From Quadrisphaera granulorum (GTDB lineage: Bacteria; Actinomycetota; Actinomycetes; Actinomycetales; Quadrisphaeraceae): a stretch of DNA of 64,000 nt. The notes under the pieces are model-generated. The model had not been told where the DNA came from. It searched no databases and saw only the letters and a program-made list of their open reading frames with translations. This document shows, piece by piece, positions 56,901 through 64,000 of the stretch. The stretch spans positions 1 through 64,000 of the forward strand of contig NZ_QGDQ01000009.1 in assembly GCF_003149145.1 (NCBI RefSeq), given 5' to 3'. Numbering within the stretch: the stretch's first letter is position 1; each line of letters begins with the position of its first letter. Position numbers and translations under genes: made by a program.

Positions 56901-57180
56901 TGGCCTCGAACCCGTCCACACCGACACCGACACCGACGCCGCGGAAACTGCCGGCGCCACAGCCGGTGACGATGCGCCCGTCGACAGCGTGGAGGTCGCG
57001 GTGGCGGAGGCCGCCGTCGTCGAGCTGGACCTGCCGCCGCTGCGCTCGAGCGGGCAGCTTGACCAGGAGGCCGACCAGCCTGCCCCGGTGTCCTTCGACG
57101 AGCAGCCCGGCTTCTCCGGAGAGCCGTTCGAGGAGTCACCGCATGGCGGCTCCGAGCACGGTGGGGGAGACCACAGCTAA
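53920..57180 (+). CDS. rne: Ribonuclease E/G family endonuclease
   Basis: The 1086-residue RNase has the catalytic core near residues 420-830: S1 domain (MIGNVHLGRVQNVLPSMEAAFVDIGRGRNAVLYAGEV), KKIESALKSGDPVLVQVTKDPIGHKGARLTSQI, catalytic Asp residues in MTVVDVNTGRFTG and GIVVVDFIDMV, and the zinc-link EPCEHCAGRG. Unlike E. coli, the long disordered part is mostly N-terminal (about 400 acidic and Arg-rich residues with AEQPAS-type repeats), with a second tail of about 230 residues. Both are typical of actinobacterial RNase E. A GTG at 53920 with GGAG upstream is chosen. Confidence 0.93.
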   Translation: MSTSNDVDDDGTTAPGPRRRRGHHRAASRPAGPPALHFESGAPGAGEHDDASSASEAGPVERQATGSALPVFQTAVTAPAPVAPPAATPAPAPAASAEQPASEQPASEQPASEPAPQAAPQTGRRPRRRAATRPAGPPVEVPQDSAPAEVSDPFDADDLIDVVDAADTDTSDPADVLDVLAALDAADLYFDLPEDSEATDEPDVDAADDSADDSTDDAGDDSEESEDGTARPRRGRRRRGGRGRRRRTGEDGDDATDDTSEDTPEGATGRVTDGADIASADHAEEPEGTTTGTVGAAVAVEDTDDDADDTDADGDGEETEDDGDASSSSTRRRRRRRRRGAGETEDEPAETEAEATSTTSRRSRSRRNRSESTESSDVTAVKGSTRLEAKRQRRRDGRDGGRRPRVLSEAEFLARRESVERTMVVRSRGGRSQVAVLEDGVLVEHYSARKQQTSMIGNVHLGRVQNVLPSMEAAFVDIGRGRNAVLYAGEVDWDAAGLSGQAKKIESALKSGDPVLVQVTKDPIGHKGARLTSQISLPGRYLVYVPGGSMTGISRKLPDTERSRLKSILKDVVPEDAGVIVRTAAEGASEEELRRDVERLTAQWAEISARAKQVSPPTLLHGEPDLVIKVVRDVFNEDFAHLVVEGEEAWSSIKPYVDSVAPDLAERVTRWDDDAEGAPAGGAFARYRIDEQIAKALERKVWLPSGGSLVIDRTEAMTVVDVNTGRFTGSGGNLEETVTRNNLEAAEEIVRQLRLRDIGGIVVVDFIDMVLESNRDLVLRRLVECLGRDRSKHQVAEVTSLGLVQMTRKRVGQGLLETFSEPCEHCAGRGVVVQDDLGGSSSHSGPSSHSGPSGYAGTSGSSGGGNPAGVLPLPAPPRLRGEPRTADRPERADRSDRSEKPERPDTSERPERPERPARESKSRTAPAERTKPAERVEPTDRAEGGDGAARSREEAARDAVREAMNGIALASLKPAHPAPPAPSPEAAALLAALGGLEPVHTDTDTDAAETAGATAGDDAPVDSVEVAVAEAAVVELDLPPLRSSGQLDQEADQPAPVSFDEQPGFSGEPFEESPHGGSEHGGGDHS

Positions 57181-57196
57181 GCCCGTGCCAGCCGCT

Positions 57197-57226
57197 TTGA
57201 CGCTCGCAGGCCGGGGTCAGTATCCT
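57197..57226 (+). promoter_or_regulatory. Putative sigma-70-type promoter of rplU
   Basis: TTGACG (57197-57202) and TATCCT (57221-57226) are separated by 18 bp, close to the housekeeping sigma consensus. They lie just after the rne stop. This leaves a leader of about 170 nt before rplU with strong GC hairpins near 57236-57290. Confidence 0.65.
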
Positions 57227-57401
57227 GGCTAGTCGGTGCGCCCCCGGTGCGCCTGTGCGCGCCTACGGCGCGCGCCCGCCGGGAGCTCCACAGCAGCCCA
57301 CCACCGGTCGCCGCCGGTGATGGCGGTGCGCCGGAGAGCAGCAAGTGCCAGCAGTACCCAGCACAGCCAGTCCAGCAGTTCCAGCAGAGAGTGAGCGACA
57401 C

Positions 57402-57707
57402 GTGTACGCCATCGTCCGTGCGGGCGGCCGCCAGGAGAAGGTCGCCGTCGGCGACATCCTCGTCGTCGACCGGGTCAAGGGTGGGGCTGGCACGTCCGTC
57501 TCGCTGACGCCGCTGCTCCTGGTCGACGGCGAGACCGTCACCAGCGCTGCTGATGCGCTGGCGAAGGCCACCGTCACCGCTGAGGTGCTGCGCGACGAGC
57601 GCGGCCCGAAGATCATCATCCAGAAGTACAAGAACAAGACCGGCTACAAGAAGCGCCAGGGCCACCGCCAGGACCTGACCCGCCTGCGCGTCACGGCCAT
57701 CGGCTGA
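57402..57707 (+). CDS. rplU: 50S ribosomal protein L21
   Basis: The 101-residue r-protein starts at GTG 57402: [23 protein letters not shown]. The C-terminal [28 protein letters not shown] is the L21 signature. rpmA follows after 28 bp in the standard operon. Confidence 0.97.
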   Translation: MYAIVRAGGRQEKVAVGDILVVDRVKGGAGTSVSLTPLLLVDGETVTSAADALAKATVTAEVLRDERGPKIIIQKYKNKTGYKKRQGHRQDLTRLRVTAIG

Positions 57708-57735
57708 CGCCGACGATCTAGGGGAGAGCACTGAG

Positions 57736-57999
57736 ATGGCACACAAAAAGGGCGCCAGCTCCAGCCGCAACGGTCGCGACTCGAACGCCCAGCGCCTCGG
57801 CGTGAAGCGCTTCGGTGGCCAGGTCGTCGGCGCTGGCGAGATCATCGTCCGCCAGCGCGGCACCCACTTCCACCCGGGCGACAACGTCGGCCGCGGTGGT
57901 GACGACACGCTGTTCGCCACGGCTGCCGGTGCGGTGCAGTTCGGCACGCGCGGCGGTCGCCGCGTCGTCGCCGTCGTGCCCGTAGCCGTCGAGGCCTGA
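57736..57999 (+). CDS. rpmA: 50S ribosomal protein L27
   Basis: The 87-residue r-protein starts [20 protein letters not shown], followed by [27 protein letters not shown]. The N-terminus needs no processing, unlike that of Firmicutes L27. It is followed by a strong terminator at 58052-58077. Confidence 0.97.
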   Translation: MAHKKGASSSRNGRDSNAQRLGVKRFGGQVVGAGEIIVRQRGTHFHPGDNVGRGGDDTLFATAAGAVQFGTRGGRRVVAVVPVAVEA

Positions 58000-58051
58000 G
58001 CACAGCAACAGCTTCACCGGGACGCCGCGCCTGACGCGGCGGACCACCGAG

Positions 58052-58077
58052 GGGGCGGCCGGACCACCGGCCGCCCC
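58052..58077 (+). terminator. Hairpin after rpmA
   Basis: GGGGCGGCCGG (58052-58062) and its complement (58067-58077) form an 11-bp perfect stem with an ACCA loop and TTC following. It separates rplU-rpmA from obg, which probably has its own promoter or is reached by read-through. Confidence 0.75.
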
Positions 58078-58155
58078 TTCGTGCGTACCGGACGTCGGTG
58101 CGCACCGCACGGCCGTGCGATCAGCGCGGCCGGTCTGACTAGAGGAGAAGACCCG

Positions 58156-59697
58156 GTGGCGACGTTCGTCGACCGCGTCGTGGTGCACGTGGCAGCGGGC
58201 AGCGGCGGCAACGGGTGCGCATCGGTGCACCGCGAGAAGTTCAAGCCGCTCGGCGGTCCCGACGGCGGCAACGGTGGACGCGGCGGTGACGTCATCCTCG
58301 AGGTCGACACGTCCACCACCACGCTGCTCGACTACCACCACGCTCCGCACCGCCGGGCGACCAACGGCAAGCAGGGCGCGGGGGGCCACCGCAACGGCGG
58401 CGACGGCGACGATCTCGTGCTCCGCGTTCCGGAGGGCACCACGGTGCGCAGCGAGGGCGGCGAGCTCCTCGCCGACCTCGTCGGGCACGGAACGCGCTTC
58501 ATCATCGCGGCGGGGGGCCGCGGTGGCCTGGGCAACGCTGCCCTGGCGAGCCCGCGCCGCAAGGCGCCCGGCTTCGCGCTGCTCGGTGAGCCCGGCGAGT
58601 CCGCCGACGTCGTCCTGGAGCTGCGGAGCCTGGCCGACGTCGCTTTCATCGGTTACCCGAGCGCCGGCAAGTCGAGCCTGGTGGGGGCGCTCTCCGCGGC
58701 GAAGCCGAAGATCGCCGACTATCCGTTCACCACGCTGGTGCCCAACCTCGGGGTGGTCACCGCCGGCGACGAGCGGTTCACCGTCGCCGACGTCCCGGGT
58801 CTCATCCCCGGCGCCAGCCAGGGCAAGGGCCTGGGCCTGGAGTTCCTGCGGCACGTGGAGCGGTGCGCCGCGCTGGTGCACGTGCTCGACTGCGCCACCC
58901 TCGACCCCGGGCGCGACCCGATCACCGACTTCGACGTCATCGAGGCCGAGCTCGCGGCGTACCCGATCGCTCCCGACGCGACCGGCCCCGCCTCGGTGCC
59001 GCTGCCCGACCGCCCGCGCCTGGTGGTGCTCCACAAGGTCGACGTGCCCGAGGCCAAGGAGCTCGCCGAGCTCGTGCGCCCCGAGCTGGAGGCCCGCGGC
59101 CTGTCCGTGCTCGAGGTCTCCTCCGCGAGCCACGAGGGCCTGCGGCAGCTGTCCTTCGCGATGGCGGCGCTCGTGCGCCGCGCCCGCGAGGAGGCGCCCG
59201 AGCTGCCCGCGCCGCGCGTCATCATCCGGCCGAAGGCCGTCGACGACGCAGGCTTCACCGTCACCCGCGAGGGCGCGCCCGCCTACGCCGAGGCTCACGA
59301 GGACGTGGTCTTCCGCATCCGCGGCGCCAAGCCCGAGCGCTGGGTGCGCCAGACGGACTTCGCCAACGACGAGGCCGTCGGCTACCTCGCCGATCGCCTC
59401 GCCCGCCTCGGCGTGGAGGAGGAGCTCTTCAAGGCCGGTGCGGTGGCCGGCTCCACCGTGGTCATCGGCCCCGGGGACGACGGCGTCGTCTTCGACTGGG
59501 AGCCCACTCTCGTGGGCACCGACATGGCCGTCGGCCCGCGCGGCACCGACCTGCGCCTGGAGGGCACCGGACGCGCCAGCCGCGAGGAGAAGCGCGAGAT
59601 CTACGAGGAGCGCCGCACCGCCAAGCGCGAGGCCCGCGAGGAGCTGGCCGAGGAGCGTCGGGCCGGTGTCTGGACGGACGCCGGAGACGAGGGGTGA
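58156..59697 (+). CDS. obg: Obg family GTPase
   Basis: The 513-residue GTPase acts in ribosome assembly and stress control. The glycine-rich Obg fold is at 1-160 ([38 protein letters not shown]). The G domain has [14 protein letters not shown] and [11 protein letters not shown]-terminal OCT domain ([39 protein letters not shown]) and a charged tail end it. GTG 58156 with GAGGAGA upstream. The stop overlaps proB by GTGA. Confidence 0.95.
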   Translation: MATFVDRVVVHVAAGSGGNGCASVHREKFKPLGGPDGGNGGRGGDVILEVDTSTTTLLDYHHAPHRRATNGKQGAGGHRNGGDGDDLVLRVPEGTTVRSEGGELLADLVGHGTRFIIAAGGRGGLGNAALASPRRKAPGFALLGEPGESADVVLELRSLADVAFIGYPSAGKSSLVGALSAAKPKIADYPFTTLVPNLGVVTAGDERFTVADVPGLIPGASQGKGLGLEFLRHVERCAALVHVLDCATLDPGRDPITDFDVIEAELAAYPIAPDATGPASVPLPDRPRLVVLHKVDVPEAKELAELVRPELEARGLSVLEVSSASHEGLRQLSFAMAALVRRAREEAPELPAPRVIIRPKAVDDAGFTVTREGAPAYAEAHEDVVFRIRGAKPERWVRQTDFANDEAVGYLADRLARLGVEEELFKAGAVAGSTVVIGPGDDGVVFDWEPTLVGTDMAVGPRGTDLRLEGTGRASREEKREIYEERRTAKREAREELAEERRAGVWTDAGDEG

Positions 59698-60917
59698 GCA
59701 GCGCGGGCGGTGCGAGCGCGACCGGGGCCGCACGGCTGGCCGACCGGTCAGCTCTCGCCGCCGCGGGTCGCGTGGTGGTGAAGGTGGGGTCCTCCTCGCT
59801 CACCACGCCGAGCGGCGGCATCGACGATGCCCGGCTCATCGCCCTCGTCAACGCCCTCGCCGAGCGCATCCAGTCGGGCACGCAGGTGGTGCTCGTCTCC
59901 AGCGGCGCCATCGCCGCGGGGCTGGGACCGCTGGGGCTGGCCCGCCGCCCGCGCGACCTGGCCACCCAGCAGGCCGCCGCCAGCGTCGGCCAGGGGCTGC
60001 TCGTGGCGCGGTACACCTCGGCCGCGGCAGCGCACGGCCTGACCGTCGGGCAGGTACTACTCACCGCCGACGACGTCATCCGCCGCACCCAGTACCGCAA
60101 CGCCCAGCGCGCGCTGGAGCGGCTGCTGGGGATGGGCGTGCTGCCGGTGGTCAACGAGAACGACACCGTGGCCACCGCTGAGATCCGCTTCGGCGACAAC
60201 GACCGGCTCGCCGCGCTCGTCGCGCACCTCGTCCACGCCGATGCGCTCGTGCTGCTCTCCGACGTCGACGCGCTCTACGACGGCCCGCCCAGCCGGCCGG
60301 GCTCGCGGCGGGTGCCCGTGGTGACGTCCGCGGCCGACCTCGACGACGTCGTCATCGGCGGCAGCAGCTCGGCCGTGGGTACCGGCGGCATGACGACCAA
60401 GCTGCAGGCCGCCTCCATCGCGACCGGCGCCGGCATCGCCACGGTCCTAGCGTCGGCGGCGCAGGCCGGGGAGGCGCTGCGCGGCGACGACGTCGGCACG
60501 TGGTTCTCTCCCACCGGAGCCCGGCCCCGCACCCGCATGCTCTGGCTCGCGCACGCCGCCAACCCGCTGGGGAGGCTCGTGCTCGACGCGGGCGCCGTTG
60601 CCGCGGTGGTGAAGCGCGGTGCGTCGCTGCTGCCGGCGGGCGTGGTGGCCGCCGAGGGCACCTTCGAAGCGGGCGACCCGGTGGACCTGTGCGATGAAAC
60701 CGGCCACGCCGTGGCCCGCGGCCTGGTCAACTACTCATCGGCAGAGGTGCCCGAGTTGCTCGGGCGCTCGACCCGGGAGCGGCTCGACGCTCTCGGGCCG
60801 GGGTACGACCGCGTGCTCGTCCACCGTGACGACCTGGTGCTTCTGCCGCGGCGTCGCCCAGCAGGGCCCGTCGCTCCCTCAGCCTCGAGTAGCCGCGAGC
60901 ATGCGGTGATGCCGTAG
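59694..60917 (+). CDS. proB: Glutamate 5-kinase
   Basis: The 407-residue enzyme does the first step of proline synthesis. [17 protein letters not shown] begins the kinase domain, [18 protein letters not shown] follows, and [25 protein letters not shown] binds the substrate. [16 protein letters not shown] is present. The C-terminal PUA domain is at about 300-385. The start overlaps the obg stop. proA, which normally follows, is not here. Confidence 0.95.
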   Translation: MSSAGGASATGAARLADRSALAAAGRVVVKVGSSSLTTPSGGIDDARLIALVNALAERIQSGTQVVLVSSGAIAAGLGPLGLARRPRDLATQQAAASVGQGLLVARYTSAAAAHGLTVGQVLLTADDVIRRTQYRNAQRALERLLGMGVLPVVNENDTVATAEIRFGDNDRLAALVAHLVHADALVLLSDVDALYDGPPSRPGSRRVPVVTSAADLDDVVIGGSSSAVGTGGMTTKLQAASIATGAGIATVLASAAQAGEALRGDDVGTWFSPTGARPRTRMLWLAHAANPLGRLVLDAGAVAAVVKRGASLLPAGVVAAEGTFEAGDPVDLCDETGHAVARGLVNYSSAEVPELLGRSTRERLDALGPGYDRVLVHRDDLVLLPRRRPAGPVAPSASSSREHAVMP

Positions 60918-60973
60918 CACCGTGACGCCGTGACACTGCGGTGCCGCAGCACCTGAAGGACGGAGAAAGTCCC

Positions 60974-61429
60974 GTGGACGACGCCCCGAGTCAGACGAAG
61001 CCCCGCCGGCTGGCGCTGGCGCCCGATGTGGCCGAGTCCGATGTGGCCGAGTCCACTGCCGCCGACGACGGCGGTGCGTTCACCGAGTCCGGCCAGGTGT
61101 TGCTGTGGCACGTCACCGTGACGTTCGCCGGGCCGAGGCGGCCGCGCCAGCAGCTCCACGCGGCGCTCGTGCGCCTGGTGGAGGCGCAGCCGTTCCCCGC
61201 CACCGTCCGCTACAACGACGAGCGCGCTGAGATCAGCTACTGGGACGAGGCGGAGGACGTCGACGACGCCGCCGCGCTCGGTCTGCGTCTGTGGGCCGAG
61301 CACCGCCGCACGGCGGACCTGCCGGGCTGGCGCGCCGTGGGCATCGAAGTGGTCGACCGCGCCACCCTGCGAGCCCGTGGAGATCGGACGCCGCCACCCG
61401 CAGCCCTTGGCGACGTTCGGCCGTGGTGA
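60974..61429 (+). CDS. Conserved-looking hypothetical protein, 151 residues
   Basis: The acidic N-terminus contains a 6-residue direct repeat (DVAESDVAES). The rest is a compact alpha/beta domain (VLLWHVTVTFAGPRRPRQQLHAALVRLVEAQPFPATVRYNDERAEISYWDEAED, then LGLRLWAEHRRTADLPGWRAVGIEVVDR). GTG 60974 with GGAG upstream. No family is assigned. It stands where proA is often found. Confidence 0.7.
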   Translation: MDDAPSQTKPRRLALAPDVAESDVAESTAADDGGAFTESGQVLLWHVTVTFAGPRRPRQQLHAALVRLVEAQPFPATVRYNDERAEISYWDEAEDVDDAAALGLRLWAEHRRTADLPGWRAVGIEVVDRATLRARGDRTPPPAALGDVRPW

Positions 61430-61526
61430 CCTGGCAGACTGTTCCCGGTCCGATCGTTGCACCCGCCGCCCCTGGCGCTGGTGCCCCTGAACTCCTCGTG
61501 GAGGCACCGTGCTCGTCGCCCTGGTC

Positions 61527-61661
61527 ATGAGCGCTGCAGGTTCTGCTGAGGCCGAGCACTCGGGGATGCCCCCCCTCGTCTACGGACTCATCGCGTTCGC
61601 CGTCTTCCTGCTGCTGCTGGGGATCACCTGGTCGTTCCGCCACGTCGGCAACCGCCACTGA
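61527..61661 (+). CDS. Small single-pass membrane protein, 44 residues
   Basis: The frame [20 protein letters not shown] continues to [20 protein letters not shown] and GNRH. It has one transmembrane helix (about 16-38) and a short positive tail. Similar-sized one-helix proteins sit just upstream of nadD in other actinobacteria, which supports a real gene. A GTG six codons earlier is an alternative start. Function unknown. Confidence 0.6.
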   Translation: MSAAGSAEAEHSGMPPLVYGLIAFAVFLLLLGITWSFRHVGNRH

Positions 61662-61675
61662 TCACCCCCGGCGCG

Positions 61676-62293
61676 GTGCCTGCCCCGGAGCGGTCTGCGG
61701 GCAGGCCCAGGGTCGGGGTGATGGGCGGCACGTTCGACCCCATCCACAACGGCCACCTGGTGGCCGCAAGCGAGGTCGCCGCTCGCTTCGACCTCGACGA
61801 GGTCGTCTTCGTCCCCACGGGTGAGCCCTGGCAGAAGAGCGAGCGCGAGGTCTCCCCGGCCGAGCATCGCTACCTCATGACCGTCATCGCGACGGCGTCG
61901 AACCCCCGCTTCACGACCAGCCGTGTCGACGTCGACAGGCCCGGCCCCACCTATACGGTCGACACCCTGTCCGACCTGCGTGCCGAACGACCTGACACCG
62001 AGTGGTACTTCATCACCGGCGCTGACGCCCTCGCGCAGATGCTCACCTGGAAGGACGCCGAGCGCCTCGCCGAGCTCGCGAGCCTCGTCGGCGTGACTCG
62101 CCCGGGCCACGACCTCGCCGTCCCCGCGGCGGGCTCCTTGCCCGCTGGCGCGGTGCACCTGCTGGAGGTGCCGGCACTGGCCATCTCCTCGACCGACTGC
62201 CGCGACCGGGTGCGCCAGGGCCTGCCCGTCTGGTACCTCGTGCCGGACGGCGTCGTGCAGCACATCGCCAAGCACGGCCTCTACCTGTCCTAA
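61676..62293 (+). CDS. nadD: Nicotinate-nucleotide adenylyltransferase
   Basis: The 205-residue enzyme makes deamido-NAD. [20 protein letters not shown] carries the HxGH motif, [24 protein letters not shown] contacts the nucleotide, and [24 protein letters not shown] is the ISSTxIR-like motif. GTG start at 61676. rsfS follows in the usual order. Confidence 0.94.
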   Translation: MPAPERSAGRPRVGVMGGTFDPIHNGHLVAASEVAARFDLDEVVFVPTGEPWQKSEREVSPAEHRYLMTVIATASNPRFTTSRVDVDRPGPTYTVDTLSDLRAERPDTEWYFITGADALAQMLTWKDAERLAELASLVGVTRPGHDLAVPAAGSLPAGAVHLLEVPALAISSTDCRDRVRQGLPVWYLVPDGVVQHIAKHGLYLS

Positions 62294-62338
62294 GCCCGCG
62301 GTCGGGTGCAGCGCCGGGTCCGTGCCATCCTTGGGAAG

Positions 62339-62749
62339 GTGACTGCCACCCCCCGAGCCGTGGAGCTGGCCGTGGCGGCCGCTCGCGCGGCCTCCGAGAA
62401 GGGCGCCACCGAGGTGCTCGCCCTGGACGTCAGCGAGCAGCTGGTGATCACGGACGTGTTCGTCCTGGCTGCCGCCGCCAACGACCGGCAGGTGCGTGCC
62501 GTGGTCGACGCCATCGAGGACGCGCTGCACCAGCTCGGCTCCGACGTCGTCCGCCGCGAAGGCATGTCCGAGGCCCGCTGGGTGCTGCTGGACTTCTCCG
62601 ACATCGTCGTGCACGTCCAGCTCGCGGAAGACCGGCAGTACTACGCCCTCGAGCGCCTCTGGAAGGACGGGCCCTCCATCGAGCTCCCGGAGGACGTCAC
62701 CGGCCCTCGCAGCGCGTACGACAGCGGAACGGCCGGGATCGCCCGGTGA
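62339..62749 (+). CDS. rsfS: Ribosome silencing factor
   Basis: The 136-residue protein binds L14 and blocks subunit joining in starvation. AAARAASEKGATEVLALDVSEQLVITDVFVLAAAANDRQVRAVVD and WVLLDFSDIVVHVQLAEDRQYYALERLWKDGP are clear family signatures. GTG 62339 fits homologue starts (VTATPRAVELA). The stop overlaps the next start. Confidence 0.95.
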   Translation: MTATPRAVELAVAAARAASEKGATEVLALDVSEQLVITDVFVLAAAANDRQVRAVVDAIEDALHQLGSDVVRREGMSEARWVLLDFSDIVVHVQLAEDRQYYALERLWKDGPSIELPEDVTGPRSAYDSGTAGIAR

Positions 62750-63456
62750 GCGCGGCCGGCGGTGGCGCTTCGCGACTCGTGCTCTGGCGGCACGGACGGA
62801 CGACCTCCAACGCCGAGGGCCGCTTCCAGGGGCAGCTCGACATCCCCCTCGACGAGGTGGGGCATGCCCAGGCCCGCGCCGCCGCCGAGCAGATCGCGGC
62901 GATGCGCCCGGACCGGCTCGTCAGCTCCGACCTCTCCCGCGCCCGGGCCACTGCGGCGCACCTCGAGGAGCTGACGGACCTGCGTGCCGTGGAAGACCGG
63001 GCGCTGCGGGAGCTGCACGCCGGCGCCTGGCAGGGCCTGCTGCACCGCCAGATCGAGGACCACTGGCCCGAGGGGCACCGAGCGTGGCGCTCCGGTGAGG
63101 ACGTCAGGATCGGCGGGGGTGAGAAGCGCAGCGAGCTGGGCCGACGGGTCGCGGCGTCGCTGGAGCACCACGCGGCCCTGACCCGGGACGGCGGCCTGCT
63201 GGTGGCGGCCTCGCACAGCGGTGCCCTGCGTGCCGGTGTGCTGACGCTGCTCGGTCTGCCGCCGGAGGCGTGGGCCAACCTCGCCTCCATCGGCAACGGT
63301 CGCTGGGCCGTGGTGGAGCGCCGCTTCGGTCGATGGGTGCTGCGCGGGTACGACCTCGGCCCCCGTGGCGTGGGAGAGGCGCTGGAGGGTCGCACCAACG
63401 CCGACGGCGCCCTCTCCCGCTCCGAGGCGGAGCGGTCGGCGGGCGCCGTCGTCTGA
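62746..63456 (+). CDS. Histidine phosphatase family protein
   Basis: The 236-residue phosphatase has the phosphoglycerate-mutase-like core: LVLWRHGRTTSNAEGRFQGQLDIPL (phospho-His), VSSDLSRARATAAHL, RELHAGAWQG and VAASHSGALRAGVL. The gene is directly coupled to rsfS, an arrangement common in actinobacteria, where it is often annotated as phosphoglycerate mutase; broad-specificity phosphatase is more likely. Short tail of about 25 residues after the domain. Confidence 0.9.
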   Translation: MSAAGGGASRLVLWRHGRTTSNAEGRFQGQLDIPLDEVGHAQARAAAEQIAAMRPDRLVSSDLSRARATAAHLEELTDLRAVEDRALRELHAGAWQGLLHRQIEDHWPEGHRAWRSGEDVRIGGGEKRSELGRRVAASLEHHAALTRDGGLLVAASHSGALRAGVLTLLGLPPEAWANLASIGNGRWAVVERRFGRWVLRGYDLGPRGVGEALEGRTNADGALSRSEAERSAGAVV

Positions 63457-63510
63457 GCGGTTCCGGGGCAGTTCCCCCGAGGCAGTTCCCCGGGGGAGAC
63501 CCCGGGAGCG

Positions 63511-64000
63511 TCAGTTCTCGAGGATCTTCTCGGAGACCTTGATGCCCACGTGGCGGCCGGGCTCCCAGATGCCGCCGAGGAGCTTCTCGCCGGGTTTGAC
63601 CTGCGTGAGGTTGCGGACCTCGCCGCCATCGCCCATGACCCGCACGTGCCAGTCGTCCTGGAGGATGACGTTGACGAGCGAGCCGGAAGCCTCGTCGCGG
63701 GCTTCCAGCAGGCGCAGCGGGCGTAGCTCGATCTTCACGCGGCCCACGGAGGTGTCGCGGAAGCGACCGGCCGCGTTGACGCCCGAGACGGGCGCCCCTG
63801 CCCGCAGGTCGGTGATGTACGACGTCGTGGTGGGGGAGAAGACGTAGGAGTGCACCGCCCCGGCGTTGACCCGGAACGGGCGCAGGTCCATGTACGGCAG
63901 GTAGTGCACCTCGGCGCACACGAGGATGCCGCCCGAGGACGTCGATCCGATGATCATGCCTTCGTCGTCGTCGAAGAGCGTCGTGGTGTCGATGCAGCCG
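63511..64000 (-). CDS. 3-dehydroquinate synthase II-like protein, partial (C-terminal part)
   Basis: Only the last 163 codons are in the window; the start lies beyond the right edge. Segments GMIIGSTSSGGILVCAEV, RPFRVNAGAVHSYV, ITDLRAGAPVSGVNAAGR, GRVKIELRPLRLLEA and EASGSLVNVILQDDWHVRVMG are typical of the archaeal-type DHQ synthase II family. In actinobacteria this family is mainly represented by GriH-like enzymes that make 3-amino-4-hydroxybenzoate, a secondary-metabolite precursor. Which of the two it is cannot be decided from this part. The gene is convergent with the histidine phosphatase gene; a GC-rich stretch lies between. Confidence 0.8.
   Translation of the reverse strand, partial: GCIDTTTLFDDDEGMIIGSTSSGGILVCAEVHYLPYMDLRPFRVNAGAVHSYVFSPTTTSYITDLRAGAPVSGVNAAGRFRDTSVGRVKIELRPLRLLEARDEASGSLVNVILQDDWHVRVMGDGGEVRNLTQVKPGEKLLGGIWEPGRHVGIKVSEKILEN

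Noticed and set aside
54559-59733. Long minus-strand open frames opposite rne and obg
   Set aside because: Same reason: shadow frames with repeated Val/Gly/Leu/Asp runs and no motif.

Overview
The window is about 70% GC, with many GTG starts, Shine-Dalgarno-like GGAGG sequences and gene orders typical of Actinomycetota: ileS-folC-DUF4233-ndk, NYN protein-rne-rplU-rpmA-obg-proB-nadD-rsfS, and tig-clpP1-clpP2-clpX. Other markers are a translational-type ileS T-box and a ClgR-like box before clpP1. It is a chromosomal segment of a free-living, secreting actinomycete. The genus cannot be fixed from sequence alone; a Kineosporiales or related soil actinomycete would fit.

Layout. 1-4740 is a scrapyard of three ISAs1-family elements, all with frame damage; the third is a complete 2.06-kb element with terminal inverted repeats and has cut off the C-terminus of a lipoprotein gene. 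5.1-7.3 kb holds a secreted I36-type inhibitor-like protein, an ECF sigma factor and a membrane-anchored CU044_5270-like partner. 7.3-25.9 kb is mostly metabolism: an MFS exporter, a zinc alcohol dehydrogenase, a Rieske/FAD oxidoreductase, a CoA-binding protein with MetY, acetyl-CoA synthetase, an SsuABC-type ABC importer, a BlaI/M56 pair, an acyltransferase, a 6-phosphofructokinase and a GlcD-like FAD oxidase. Two tRNAs (Gly-TCC, Pro-TGG) precede the protein-quality block tig, clpP1, clpP2, clpX (26.3-31.1 kb). An AbiEi/DUF559-like gene, valS and an SDR follow.

35.8-39.4 kb carries a sugar isomerase-like gene divergent from a stand-alone A-T-TE peptide synthetase-like enzyme. The T-box-controlled ileS and folC follow. 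The conserved folC-DUF4233-ndk string is then interrupted by about 3.4 kb of accessory DNA: a membrane protein, an IS3 scrap, an unknown 388-residue protein, and a methyltransferase-like gene with an in-frame stop. 48-53.5 kb has DUF4233, heme oxygenase, ndk, a class F sortase with a DUF4397 protein, a membrane-anchored unknown and a NYN RNase. 53.9-63.5 kb is the rne-rplU-rpmA-obg-proB-nadD-rsfS-phosphatase string, in which proA is missing. The right edge cuts a gene for a 3-dehydroquinate synthase II-like enzyme.

A recurring intergenic palindrome with the core GACGATCAAGGAAGT occurs at six places, usually just after a stop codon. It looks like a dispersed REP- or terminator-like family and is the most striking non-coding signal in the window.
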